This document shows positions 34,906 to 45,203 of a stretch of DNA of 64,000 bases, piece by piece. The position numbers and the translations under genes are program-made. This DNA comes from Pontederia crassipes. Its lineage: Eukaryota; Streptophyta; Magnoliopsida; Commelinales; Pontederiaceae. Position 1 is the stretch's first letter, and each line of letters starts with the position of its first letter. The stretch is taken from the NCBI GenBank assembly GCA_030549335.1, contig CM060198.1, forward strand, positions 36,961,853 through 37,025,852, in the 5' to 3' direction. The notes below the pieces were generated by a model, which ran no database searches, was not told the DNA's origin, and saw only the letters and a program-made list of their open reading frames with translations.

Positions 34906-36294
34906 TTGATACTTCTGAATCTCTTTTTGCAGGACTTGGACCATCAAGAGGAACATTACCAATCAGATCCTGAGCCTAAAAGAAAATTTCTAAGAAGAAG
35001 GAGATTGCAAAGGCTTGAGGCAAGGAGAAGGATATTTGAAGAAGAAGAGGAAGAGGCACACAACCTTGAATTTGAAGAAGTTGTAAATCAGAATATGGCA
35101 GCTCCTAGAACTCTTAGGGACTGTTATTCACCAAGCAATGCAAGGAATCAACCAGGGGGAGGAGCCTTAGCACCTGTGGCAAACTTTGAAGTTAATCCAA
35201 CCTTAATTTCAATGATTAGGCAAAGTCAATTTTCTGGATTTGGGACTGAAGATCCAACATCTCATTTGGATAATTTCAAGGAGATGTGCAGCACTGTGAA
35301 CTTCAACAACATTCCCATGAATGCATTATATGTGAGAATATTTCCCTTCTCACTCAAAGACAAGGCCAAGACATGGTACAAGGGATTGAATCCTGAAGAG
35401 GTGGCCACTTGGGAATCAATTGTCCAATTATTTCTTTCAGAATTCTTCCCTCCTTCAAAGACTGATAACTTCAGGGATCAAATAGTCAGATTCTATCAGT
35501 TGGATCAAGAAAACATTTGTGAGGCATGACGGCTTCAAGGGTTGTTAAGGGCGTGTCCCCACCATGGATCTGAAAAGTGGCAATTAGTCAACTATTTTCC
35601 TAAGGGATTGAACTACCCTAGCAAGGTGGCATTGGACACTGCAGCAGGAGGTATCTTTGCATCAAAAAACATAGATGAGGCCTACCAACTGATAGAGAAC
35701 ATTGCAAAGAACCATCACTTCCTTACACATGATAAGACCAGGAGGCCACCTATGGATAATTCAGTGAACCAATTGTCATCCCAATTTGAAGAGGTGCTGC
35801 ACAGAACCTTGGAGAAGATGAATTTAACTCCAAATGTCAACAAAGCTTTCAACTCTCAATTCAAATGTGATGTGTGTGGTAACCATGGGCATGCCACAGA
35901 AAGTTGCAATTTGATTGTACAGCAAGATGACCACTCAAGTGATTCAGTAAATGCAGTGGGCAATTATGGAGTTAAACCCCCTTCTGAACTCTACACTCCA
36001 GAGAACAGGAATTACCCATACCTGTCCTACAAAGCAAACCATTATCAACAAGCCCCACCCATGCAGAATCCTAGTTGGCAGCCAAGGATTTTGCCTAGAA
36101 ATCAACAATTTCCATATCCAAATCAGTCCCAAGGTGTTCAAGTGCAAAGACCTCCTTTTGAGCAACCACCACCAACTCAACCTTCTCAATTTTCAAAAAT
36201 AGAGGAGTTGCTGCAACAAATTCTGAAGAAGCAAGGCAATCAGGAGGAGGCAATTCTGAAAATGAATTCTAGACTTGATAACATTGAGAACTAA
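34906..36294 (+). pseudogene. Athila-like gag, two in-frame stops
   Basis: A single frame interrupted by TGA 35527-35529 and closed by TAA 36292-36294, where the nested element's gag-pro continues. Compared with the copy at 42457, the TGA goes with a 3-base loss in an EAWQRL stretch. A charged N-terminus (RRRRLQRLEARRR, then a Glu run) is followed by the MAAPRTLRDC block, the retrotransposon Gag core (FPFSLKDKAKTWYKGL, CPHHG), a CCHC zinc knuckle CDVCGNHGHATESC near 35870-35910 (intact), and a Pro/Gln-rich tail. There is no ATG before the MAAPR methionine (35096); the upstream T-rich tract ending TTTTTGCAG at 34924-34932 resembles a 3' splice site. Gag would package element RNA. Confidence 0.88.
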
Positions 36295-37570
36295 GTTGCT
36301 CAACAACCTATCACCTCAGCTAGACCTCCTTTATTTTTTCCTGGACAGCCAGAGGTGAACCCTAAAGAAAAAGTCCATGCTGTCCAACTCAGAAGTGGGA
36401 AGATTATTGAAGAACCAGTGAGGAAAGTAGAGGACAATCCAGCCCAAGTGAATCCAAAGTCCAAAGCTGCTGAAGAACCAGCTAAACTTGTGGGTGAAAA
36501 TCAGAACAAAGGCCCTCAAAATGAAGTCAGGACCAGGGTCTTTGATAGGGTACCTTTCCCACAAAGATTAATCAAGGGAAGGCAGGATCAGCAGTATGGA
36601 AGGTTCATTGAAATCCTGAAGAAGTTAAATATCAATGTGCCATTTGTGGAGGCAATTCAGGAGATGCCCTCCTATGCAAAGTTTTTGAAGGAAATCTTAA
36701 CCAAGAAAAGGAGAATTATGGAGCATGAAACTATTACCTTAACTGAGGAAGCCTCTGCAATCATCCAAAATAAATTGCCACCCAAGTTGAAAGATCCAGG
36801 AAGCTTCTCCATACCTTGTGAAATTGGAAATAGGAAGATTCAAAGGGCAATATGTGATTTGGGTGCATCAGTGAGTGTCATACCTCTTTCACTTTGTAGG
36901 AAGCTTGAAGTTGGAGATTTGAAGCCTACAAATATGTCTCTACAGCTGGCAGACAAATCCATCAAGTATCCACATGGAATCATTGAGGACATACCCCTCA
37001 AAGTTGGCAAATTCTACATACCAGTAGATTTTGTGGTACTTGACATGGATAAGGACTTGAATACCCCCATTCTTCTTGGGAGGACCCTTCTTAGCCACTG
37101 CTGGGGCTGTCATTGATGTCAAGGAGGGCAAATTGACTTTCCAAATTGGGGAGGAAAAGATAGAATTTAATTTGGCACATGTTATCAGTAGACCAAACTT
37201 TCAGGAAAATGATTTTGAAGAGGGACAGCTAGATCAAGTTGTTCAGCAAGTTTCTGTCATAATTCCAATTGAAGATCCAGTGCAAAGGTACCTAATGTTT
37301 GATCATTTGAATGAATTAGAGGATCCAGAGGCTACAACATTCCAAACAGCATTGAATCTGTCCAAAATAGTGGAAAACTCAAGAAATTAGCACCAAGTTC
37401 AGGAAGTTATCACTGCTGAACTCCAAGGAACTCAAGCCAATTCTTCCAAATTGGAACTCAAGCCTCTCCCCAACAACCTGAAGTATGCATTCTTGGGAGA
37501 GAATTCAGCATTCCCTGTTATTATCAATGCAAATTTGCTCAAGAATCAAGTTGAAGAGTTGCTGAAAAAA
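36295..37570 (+). pseudogene. Athila-like protease region, frameshifted
   Basis: Continues the gag frame past the TAA at 36292. Conserved blocks are HAVQLRSGK, VPFPQRLI, FVEAIQEMPSYAKFLKEIL and the aspartic protease motif CDLGASVSVIPLSL (catalytic Asp at about 36858). One extra G near 37080, in the ILLGRPFLATAG region, shifts the frame; the following frame carries AGAVIDVKEGKLTFQIG and ends at TAG 37388-37390, where the sister copy has CAG. A further open stretch from 37451 carries ELKPLPNNLKYAFLGEN, the conserved linker between protease and reverse transcriptase. The retropepsin would cleave the polyprotein. Confidence 0.88.
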
Positions 37571-37799
37571 CTAAGGTTGTACAAGGAGGTAATGGGCTAT
37601 TCTATTGATGATATTAAGGGTATCAATCCCTCAATTTGCATGCATAGGATCCCCATGGAGGACAGCTACAAGCCCTCCATTGAATGTCAAAGGAAACTTA
37701 ATCCAACCATGAAGGAAGTGGTCAAGAAGGAAGTATCAAAGTTGTTGAATGCTGGGATCATACATTCCATTTCAGATAGTGAATGGGTCTGCCCTGTTG
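37571..37799 (+). pseudogene. Reverse transcriptase, N-terminal fragment
   Basis: About 75 codons of the RT N-terminus: GINPSICMHRIPMED, then QRKLNPTMKEVVKKEVSKLL and AGIIHSISDSEWVCPV, conserved in Athila and other Ty3/gypsy polymerases. It breaks off before the catalytic core (no YxDD motif), and an unrelated stretch follows in the same frame. Confidence 0.85.
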
Positions 37800-38028
37800 A
37801 GCTGAAACCTCCTCCTAGTTCATGGGATTCATATATCGTACATGAGAATTTTTGGGATGAGAAGCTAGGGAATGTTTTGTACAATGGAGGAGAAAATCAA
37901 GCTAAGAAGCAAAGGTCAATCATTGGCAAATTAAGAGATCCATACTTGATTAGTAAAGCTGTCCACAAATTGAGATCTCTACTTGATCATATCATACTAT
38001 GCAAACTTCCTTGACATCAAGAGTTGTA
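37800..38028 (+). other. Unidentified ~230-bp segment fused in frame to RT
   Basis: Takes the place of the rest of RT, RNase H and integrase. It stays open for 71 codons (ending TGA 38012-38014), starting ELKPPPSSWDSYIVHENFWD and then rich in Lys, Leu and Gly. It has no counterpart in the other two family-2 copies. After it the normal post-integrase sequence resumes (AATGTCTAGCCAAAGACATT). Origin unknown: a captured gene fragment or unrelated filler. Confidence 0.5.
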
Positions 38029-38575
38029 ACAATGTCTAGCCAAAGACATTAAAGAAAGGCACTTCTTGAGAGGTAATCCAAGCCATTATATACCTAATCT
38101 TTCTGTTTTTGCAGGAATGAGTGATGAGGAACAAGTTTAAACCAAAATTCCAAAATTTAGGGAGTACCCATACCCCTTTACTTTTGATTTTTCCACTGAA
38201 AATTCAATGATGATTGATAATATCTTTCTCATTATGCTGCATTGATCATATCATCATCTGAATTAACATTCATTTCAGTTATCCCAATCTATTATAGCCT
38301 AATTTCAGTGCATTTCAGAAATTCCCAATGCATTATTGAAATCTGCACTAAAAAATCTGATTAGTTGCAAATCTGCCATTCCACTGATATCCTTTGTTTC
38401 TTTGCAGGATTATTGCAACTAGTGAAGATTAGATCACCTAAAGCTTCTGGTTGAAGTGCCAAGAAGATTCAAGTGCCCAATTCCATGCATTTCACACCCA
38501 CCCACCCCTCTCCCTTGCCTTTGATTTTCAACACTAGGGACAGTGTTGAGAATAAGCTTGGGGGAGGAAACCTGG
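38029..38575 (+). other. Family-2 3' UTR, first part, up to the nested insertion
   Basis: Homologous to 45217-45752 and 53209-53756. It includes the upstream polypurine-like motif AAGCTTGGGGGAGGA at 38554-38568 and ends with CCTGG, the target duplication of the inserted element. Confidence 0.8.
38571..38575 (+). repeat. Target-site duplication CCTGG (left)
   Basis: CCTGG precedes the LTR at 38576 and is repeated at 50469-50473. Uninterrupted homologues read AAACCTGGTGCTTTTC (53747-53762), so removal of the insert and one CCTGG restores the sequence exactly. Confidence 0.93.
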
Positions 38576-39617
38576 TGATCACTTGCTGGTCACTATATGA
38601 TTCTAACCCATTTTAGATGAAATTCATTCATATCGAGTCTCACTTTTGCCTATTTTTGGGCCAATTATACTTGGAATGCAAACATTGTGATAACTAGTTG
38701 ATATTCCTCATTTCATACTTAATTCCATGTGCATAGAGGTTCTAAAATGCCAAAATCCATTAATATTTAAATTCTATGCCAAGTTATCATTTTGAGGACA
38801 AGTTATCATTCCTAAGTGTCAAGTTATCATTATTTTGAATGAACTTATTTTCAATGGTTTTCTTGCCCTAAATCCATCATTATCATGTATAAATCATGTT
38901 TGGATAGTCACATCTCAACTTGTGCAAAGTTTTAAGTCCATTTGAACAAGTTATCATTTTTCAAGTGCCAAGTTATCGTTAAAGGGCAATTCTGTCATTT
39001 CGACATGCAAAACCATTAATTCTGCACAAGGACCTTAAGCAATCATCTTATTATTGTTCTAACTCATTGCTGGTCAAATTTCATCACATTTGGATAATCA
39101 AAATTCAAGTTATGACAAGTTATCATTTTTAAGTCATATAAGTTATCGTTTTTGGGGCACTCAAGTTATCACTTTTAGGAATCTCATTCATATTTGATTT
39201 CTGACCTCACTCACTTGTCACTCTAATCAATTTGATGCCTGAAATGCTTTGAACCACCCATATTAGGACATTTCCAAGATTTTCATAAAGTTATCATTCC
39301 GGGCCCCTTAATTCATTAATTTTGATACAAGTGTTCATTCCTGCACAACACCTAATACCATTTGATATCTGAGCTAACAACTATCATTATCCTAATCCTT
39401 ATTTGTCAAAATACCATTCAAGGGCTTTGATGCTTGCTGTTTGGGGATTTGTAGCAGGGAGAAAGGTGGCCAAAAAGTGGAAAAAGTAGGGGGGGACCAT
39501 CTACTTTTTCCTGCACCAAAAAGGAATCTGCAGCTGGAATTTCAGAGGGGTGGACAGGTGGCTGCAATCAGGAGGATTAGAACATTTAGATGCTGATCAA
39601 AGGGCGGAAAGGAGTGA

Positions 39618-39625
39618 TATATAAG
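39618..39625 (+). promoter_or_regulatory. Candidate TATA box of family-2 5' LTR
   Basis: TATATAAG in a GC-richer stretch, conserved at 47779-47786 and as TATAAAAA at 55718-55725. Confidence 0.6.
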
Positions 39626-39899
39626 CTGGATTTTTCTGGAGGAGAGGGGAGGCTGGTCATTCAAGGGTTTGAAGGCAAGCAAGACTGGATTGATTCTGGT
39701 GGAGGAGCTGCTGGCCAGGAAGCTTCAAAGAACCATGAATTGTATCTGTTTCTTATCCCATTTGATGTCAAATCTTGTAAATATGAGGAGCTAAACTCCA
39801 GTTCTTCTAGGATAGGGTAGTAGTTTAGATTAGTTTTGGATGGATATGGACTGTTTTATAATTCCTGCACTGAATCATTTGCTGATTTTCAGATTTCAG

Positions 39900-41650
39900 A
39901 ATTTTCTAATGTTAGTTCTTGCCATTGTTGGATCCTATTGTAATCTATAGCTGAGAAGTTATCATTTGATCTATCCCTAGTTCAGACATGGATTAGAAAT
40001 CAATGTCAAGTTCTTTATTCCAATTTAATTGAAGTGCTGATTTCTGAATTTTAGATTTTTGGTTTCTGTTTTTCTGAATTTCCTGAACCAGAATTCCTGG
40101 ACCTTTGAATCTGTTTGCCATTGTGGATTTGATTAATAGAGCAACTAGAAGGTTGATATTGTCCCAAATCTTGATCAGAAATGAATCAAGATTGTTTGGC
40201 ATTCTTTATGATTCAAATCTGTTTATTGTTCATAATCTGATTTTTAAAAATTGAATTCTGATTTCCTGATTCCTGAATTTTCTGATTTCTGTGGATATCA
40301 GAATATGTTCTTCATTTCTAACTTGGTTAATTGAGTCCTTGGGATGTTGGTATTGTCCCTATCTTATTCAGAAATGAATCAAGATTGTTTGGGCAATCAT
40401 TTGACTCAAAACCAGAATTTTCCATTGATTTTTGAATAGAAATCAGAATTCTAATTTTTCTGATTCCTAATTGGAATCTGATTTTATCAATTGAGTCCCC
40501 TGAATCATTCCCTTCACTGATAAGTGAACTTTAGGGATGTCTTGTAATCCAGAGATGGGTCAAGAATCAATTGGTAAGTCAGGTTTCCATTGGTTTAAAA
40601 ATCTAATTTCTAAATTACTGAGTTGCTGATTTTTTTGGTTTCCTGAATTCCTGAAGTCTGAAAATCTGATTTCTTGGGCTTTCGATCTGATTGTCATTAA
40701 AAATCTGAGTTCTTGGGATGTTGCTATTGTCCCTATCTTGTTCAAAAATGAATCAAGATTATTTGGACAATCATTTGACTCAAATCAGATATTTTTTCCA
40801 CTGATTTCTAATTCTGATTTTCTGCTTATCTGATTTCTGAACTGTTTGAACCTATTTGACATTCTGAACTTGATTAATTGAACAATTGGAAGGTTGGTCT
40901 TCATCCTAATCTTGTTCAGAATTGAGTTATGAATATTTGGGCATTCCATGATTCAAATATATTCTCAACATTACCTTAAGTTTGATTTGGAACCTAAAAT
41001 TCCTGAATTTCAGAATCTGGTTTCCTGAATTTAAAAATCTGATTTCTTGGGCTTTTGAATCTGATTGTCATCAAGGATTAGATAATTGAATAGTTGAGAG
41101 GCTAATATATGCCATGATCTTATTCAGAAATGAATCAAGATCATTGACAATTAGAATTCAAATCTGATTTTTTTCCAAAATCTGATTTCTTAGTTTGATT
41201 CTAAATTCTATTTTTTGATTGTTTGGAATCTGATTTGCCAATTGTTAATCCCTATTTTATTCAAATCACTGAGAGGTGTACTCTAGGAATCCCTTGTAAT
41301 CCAGAGATGGGTCAAGGGGCATTTGGCAAATTTGAATTCCATCAATCCACATTGCTGATTTTTTTTCAGAAATGTTGATTTCTGTTTTCTCATTTTTCTA
41401 ACTTCTAATTTCCATTGTCAACCCTCATATTAATCCACTACTGAGAGGTAGTCTTAAGGGCTTCTTTGAGATCCAGAGATGGGCCAAGGAGCAATGAGAA
41501 TTATGAACTCATGTGGCCATATGTTTTGCATTTCCAATTGAGTGTGTTTGTGTGGATTTCAATTTATTTTGCAACCGAGAGGTTGATTTTGAATCTCCCT
41601 TGAATTCAGAGATGAAACATGGAACACAAGCACCATTATTGAGTATATTT
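39900..41650 (+). repeat. Decayed minisatellite inside LTR, ~10 units
   Basis: Anchors of the type TTCAGAAATGAATCAAGAT or TCCAGAGATGGGTCAAGG occur at 39982, 40174, 40369, 40550, 40743, 40917, 41125, 41302, 41473 and 41607, mostly 171-208 bp apart. Flanking blocks (GATTAATTGAG, GGTATTGTCCC, CATTTGACTCAAATC) recur in order. Confidence 0.75.
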
Positions 41651-42313
41651 TATCCTGGTTTTGTTGATTGGAATGATTACATCTTTTTATGATTGCAAAT
41701 GCAAGTTATCATTCCAAACTTCCTAGAATTGCAAAAAATCAGCATTGAATCTTTCTTTTGATCCCAATGATAACTTGATTTTTAGTGAGGACCCTCTTTT
41801 GATTCAACCTAGCTAACAATTATATAATCATATATTGCTTAGTTAGAGGCCAATTGAGCTGTGGGAACAGCCATTTTCAAGTTGAATCAAAAGTTGGACA
41901 TTTAATGATAACTTGTTCCATTCCATCCTTAATTAATTTAGATGAACCCCAAATCCTAGAAGAACATTCCTCATAGATAGCTAAACCTTTTTAGAATTCA
42001 TTCTAACTTTTATAATTCAGTTTTGATAAATTTCCAAAACCAAAAAATCTGTTATCATTTCACTTTCCATAAAAAAATCTGTTTTCACTTCCCTTTGAAA
42101 ATCTATTTTTAGCCATTAAAGTAGAACTAATTTAGATTGTTTTAGGGTGCCTTAGACTTCAAATTCTTGTGGATACGACAACCTGAGTCTACTACAACTT
42201 ACCTGTGCACTTGCAGCTAGTGAGTTGGGAGACAAAAAAAAAATGAAAAATTGACATTTTCTTTAATTTCAGCAAGTTATCACTAGAAAACCCAATTATC
42301 ACTATCAAGTTTT

Positions 42314-42330
42314 TGGCGCCGTTGCCGGGG
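42314..42330 (+). promoter_or_regulatory. Primer-binding site, tRNA-Asp
   Basis: TGGCGCCGTTGCCGGGG, perfect complement of the tRNA-Asp 3' end, six bases after the LTR. Confidence 0.94.
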
Positions 42331-42456
42331 ATTTGAGGTCAATTAGGCTAACTTAGATAGTTTAGATTAGTTTTTAATTTATTTGTTAGGCTAATTTTCA
42401 GTTTTTGCAAGTTATCATTTCTTACTTTTCATTTTTGTCTAGTTTTCATTTCTTTC

Positions 42457-43761
42457 TTGAATTTGATACTTCTGAATCTCTTTATGCAGGACTTGGACCA
42501 TCAAGAGGAACACTACCAATCAGATCCTGAACCTGAAAGAAGATTTTTAAGAAGAAGCAGATTGCAAAGGCTTGAGGCAAGGAGAAGGATATTTGAAGAA
42601 GAAGAGGAAGAAGCATACAACCCTGAATTTGAAAGAGTTATGAATCAAAATATGGCAGCTCCTAGAACTCTTAGGGATTGTTATTCACCAAGCAATGCAA
42701 GGAATCAACAAGGTGGAGGAGCCTTAGCACCTGTGGCAAATTTTGAAGTTAATCCAGCCTTGATTTCTATGATTAGGCAAAGTCAGTTTTCTGGACTTGG
42801 GACTGAAGATCCAGCATGTCATTTGGACAATTTCAAGGAGATATGCAGCACTGTGAACTTCAATAATATCCCCATGAATGCAGTGTATATGAGATTATTT
42901 CCCTTCTCACTCAAGGACAAGGCCAAGATATGGTTTAAAGGATTGAATCCTGAAGAGGTAGCCACTTGGGAATCAATTGTTCAATTGTTCCTTTCAGAAT
43001 TCTTTCCTCCTTCAAAAACTGATATCTTCAGGGATCAAATAGTGAGGTTCTATCAGTTGGACCAAGAAAATATTTGTGAGGCATGGCAAAGGCTTCAAGG
43101 ATTACTAAGGGCATGTCCCCATCATGGTTTTGAGAAGTGGCAGCTAGTCAACTATTTTCATAAGGGGTTGAACTACCCTAGCAAGGTGGCATTGGATACT
43201 GCTGCAGGAGGCATCTTTGAATCTAAAAACATCGATGAAGCTTATCAACTCATTGAAAACATAGCCAAGAATCACCACTTCCTTACCCATGATAGAACCA
43301 GGAGGCCACCCATGGACAATTCAGTGAATCAATTGTCAACTCAACTTGAAAAGGTGCTGTACAAGACTTTGGAGAGGTTGAACTTGACTCCCAATGGCAA
43401 TAGGACTTCCAATTCTGAAATAAGGTGTTGTGTATGTGGAAACCAAGGCCATGTGTCAGAGAATTGCAACTTAATTATGCAGCAAGTGGACCAAAATGTG
43501 GATCAAATCAATGCTGTGGGCAATTATGGAATCAAACCTCCTGCTGAATTTTATACTCCAGAAAACAGGAATCATCCATACTTTTCTTACAAGGGCAACA
43601 ACTATCAAGGAGCTCCTATGCAAAATTCAAATTGGCAGCCCAAAATCCTGCCAAGGAATCAGCCACCACCTTATGGAAATCAAGGCCAAAGTGCACCAAT
43701 TCAAAGGAATCTATATGACCACCACCTCAAGTCCAAGCATCACAATTCCAAAATGAAATGA
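42457..43761 (+). CDS. gag: Athila-like Gag (frameshifted near its end)
   Basis: Open for 434 codons. The extreme 5' codon is TTG; the first ATG is 42484, and the conserved MAAPRTLRDC methionine is codon 66. A T-rich tract before GCAG at 42486-42489 resembles a 3' splice site, so the true start may be spliced. Domains: basic/acidic N-terminus (30-55); Gag core around 140-285 with FPFSLKDKAKIWFKGL and ACPHHG; CCHC zinc knuckle at C324, C327, H332, C337, intact; Pro/Gln-rich tail. Compared with the relative at 34906, a 1-base loss near 43717 diverts the last ~14 codons, so the protease frame is reached only from 43758. Gag would assemble particles and bind element RNA. Confidence 0.88.
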   Translation: MNLILLNLFMQDLDHQEEHYQSDPEPERRFLRRSRLQRLEARRRIFEEEEEEAYNPEFERVMNQNMAAPRTLRDCYSPSNARNQQGGGALAPVANFEVNPALISMIRQSQFSGLGTEDPACHLDNFKEICSTVNFNNIPMNAVYMRLFPFSLKDKAKIWFKGLNPEEVATWESIVQLFLSEFFPPSKTDIFRDQIVRFYQLDQENICEAWQRLQGLLRACPHHGFEKWQLVNYFHKGLNYPSKVALDTAAGGIFESKNIDEAYQLIENIAKNHHFLTHDRTRRPPMDNSVNQLSTQLEKVLYKTLERLNLTPNGNRTSNSEIRCCVCGNQGHVSENCNLIMQQVDQNVDQINAVGNYGIKPPAEFYTPENRNHPYFSYKGNNYQGAPMQNSNWQPKILPRNQPPPYGNQGQSAPIQRNLYDHHLKSKHHNSKMK

Positions 43762-45203
43762 AGGAGATGCTTCAACAAATTCTGAAGAAGCAGGACAGCC
43801 AAGGAGAGGAGATATTGAAGATCAATTCTAGATTGGATGCCTTGAATGCAAATCAAAAATTGTTGGAAAGCCAAATTGCTCAACAAGCTAGTACATCCAC
43901 TAGACCTCCCTTATTTTTTCCTAGACAGCCAGAAGTGAACCCAAAGGAACAAGTCCATGCTATCCAGCTTAGGAGTGGAAGAATGGTTGAGGAGCCAATG
44001 AAGGAAGTTGAGGATGATCAAGTCAATTCAGATTTAAAAGTTGCTAAAGAGCCAAGTGAAGAACCTGAGGTGGAAATCAGGAATTCAGGCCCCAAGATTG
44101 AAGCAAAAGCTAGAGTCTTTGACAAAGTACCTTTCCCTCAAAGGCTAATTAAGGCAAGGCAGGACCAGCAATATGGAAAGTTTTTGGAAATCCTGAAGAA
44201 GTTAAATATCAATGTGCCATTTGTGGAGGCAATTCAGGAGATGCCCTCCTATGCAAAGTTTTTGAAGGAAATCCTAACCAAGAAAAGGAGGATTATGGAG
44301 CATGACACTATTACCTTGACTGGGGAAGCCTCTGCAATCATCCAAAATAAATTGCCACCCAAGTTAAAAGATCCAGGAAGCTTCTCCATACCTTGTGAAA
44401 TTGGAAATAGGAAGATTCAAAGGGCAATATGTGATTTGGGTGCATCAGTGAGTGTCATACCTCTTTCACTTTGTAGGGAGCTTGAAGTTGGAGATTTGAA
44501 GCCTACAAATTTGTCTCTACAGCTGGCAGACAAATCCATCAAGTACCCACATGGAATCATTGAGGACATACCCCTCAAAGTTGGCAAATTCTACATACCA
44601 GTAGATTTTGTGGTACTTGACATGGATGAGGACTTGAATACCCCCATTCTTCTTGGGAGACCCTTCTTAGCCACTGCTGGGGCTGTCATTGATGTCAAGG
44701 AGGGCAGATTGACCTTCCAAATTGGGGAGGAGAAGATAGAATTTAATTTGGCACAGGTTATCAGTAGACCAAATTTTCAGGAAAATGATTTTGAGGAAGG
44801 ACAGCTAGATCAAGTGGTAGAGCAAGCTTCAGCTATAATTCATATTGAAGATCCAATGCAAAAGTGTCTAATGTTTGATCATTTGAAAGAATTGGAGGAT
44901 CCAGAGGCTGCAACATATCAATCTGCATTGAGTTTATCCAAATCAGTAGAAAATTCAGAAAATCAGCACCAATTGCAAGAAGTTATCACTGCTGAGCAAG
45001 GCAACTCAACTCAAACCAATTCTTTCAAATTGGAACTCAAGCCTCTCCCCAACAACCTGAAGTATGAATTATTGGGGGAGAATTCAACATTTTCAGTTAT
45101 CATCAATGCCAACCTGCCCAAGAATCAAGTTGATGAGCTGCTGAAAAAACTAAGGCTGTCCAAGGAACTGATTCTACAAGATTTGCCACTAGCTCCTAGC
45201 TGA
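43758..45203 (+). CDS. Gag C-terminus plus aspartic protease, fused to the integrase tail
   Basis: 481 codons starting 4 bases before the gag stop because of the upstream frameshift; the natural product is a continuous Gag-Pro. Residues 1-45 are a coiled coil (LQQILKKQ, ILKINSRLDALN). Residues 60-75 hold the HAIQLRSGR block. The retropepsin core has its catalytic Asp in CDLGAS at residue 226 and ILLGRPFLATAGAVID near 315-330. After the ELKPLPNNLKYELLGEN linker the frame runs straight into ILQDLPLAPS and a stop, which corresponds to the last residues of integrase (compare 53161-53196). RT, RNase H and integrase are thus removed by one in-frame deletion at about 45163-45168. Confidence 0.88.
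   Translation: MKEMLQQILKKQDSQGEEILKINSRLDALNANQKLLESQIAQQASTSTRPPLFFPRQPEVNPKEQVHAIQLRSGRMVEEPMKEVEDDQVNSDLKVAKEPSEEPEVEIRNSGPKIEAKARVFDKVPFPQRLIKARQDQQYGKFLEILKKLNINVPFVEAIQEMPSYAKFLKEILTKKRRIMEHDTITLTGEASAIIQNKLPPKLKDPGSFSIPCEIGNRKIQRAICDLGASVSVIPLSLCRELEVGDLKPTNLSLQLADKSIKYPHGIIEDIPLKVGKFYIPVDFVVLDMDEDLNTPILLGRPFLATAGAVIDVKEGRLTFQIGEEKIEFNLAQVISRPNFQENDFEEGQLDQVVEQASAIIHIEDPMQKCLMFDHLKELEDPEAATYQSALSLSKSVENSENQHQLQEVITAEQGNSTQTNSFKLELKPLPNNLKYELLGENSTFSVIINANLPKNQVDELLKKLRLSKELILQDLPLAPS

Larger units (their letters stand above)
38576..42307 (+). repeat. 5' LTR of nested element (3732 bp)
   Basis: Unusually long LTR. U3 holds nine copies of AAGTTATCA(T/C)T or close forms between 38770 and 39295. 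A TATA box lies at 39618. A decayed minisatellite of ~185-bp period occupies about 39900-41650. U5 ends with GTGGATACGACAACC, GTGCACTTGCAGC and ATCACTATCA. Small open frames inside (e.g. 39590-39820) are not supported as genes. Confidence 0.94.

Noticed and set aside
39590..39820. 76-codon frame in the family-2 LTR, repeated at 47751-47981.
   Set aside because: It overlaps the TATA box region and is conserved only because the LTRs are copies; in the LTR at 54738 the frame is not preserved.
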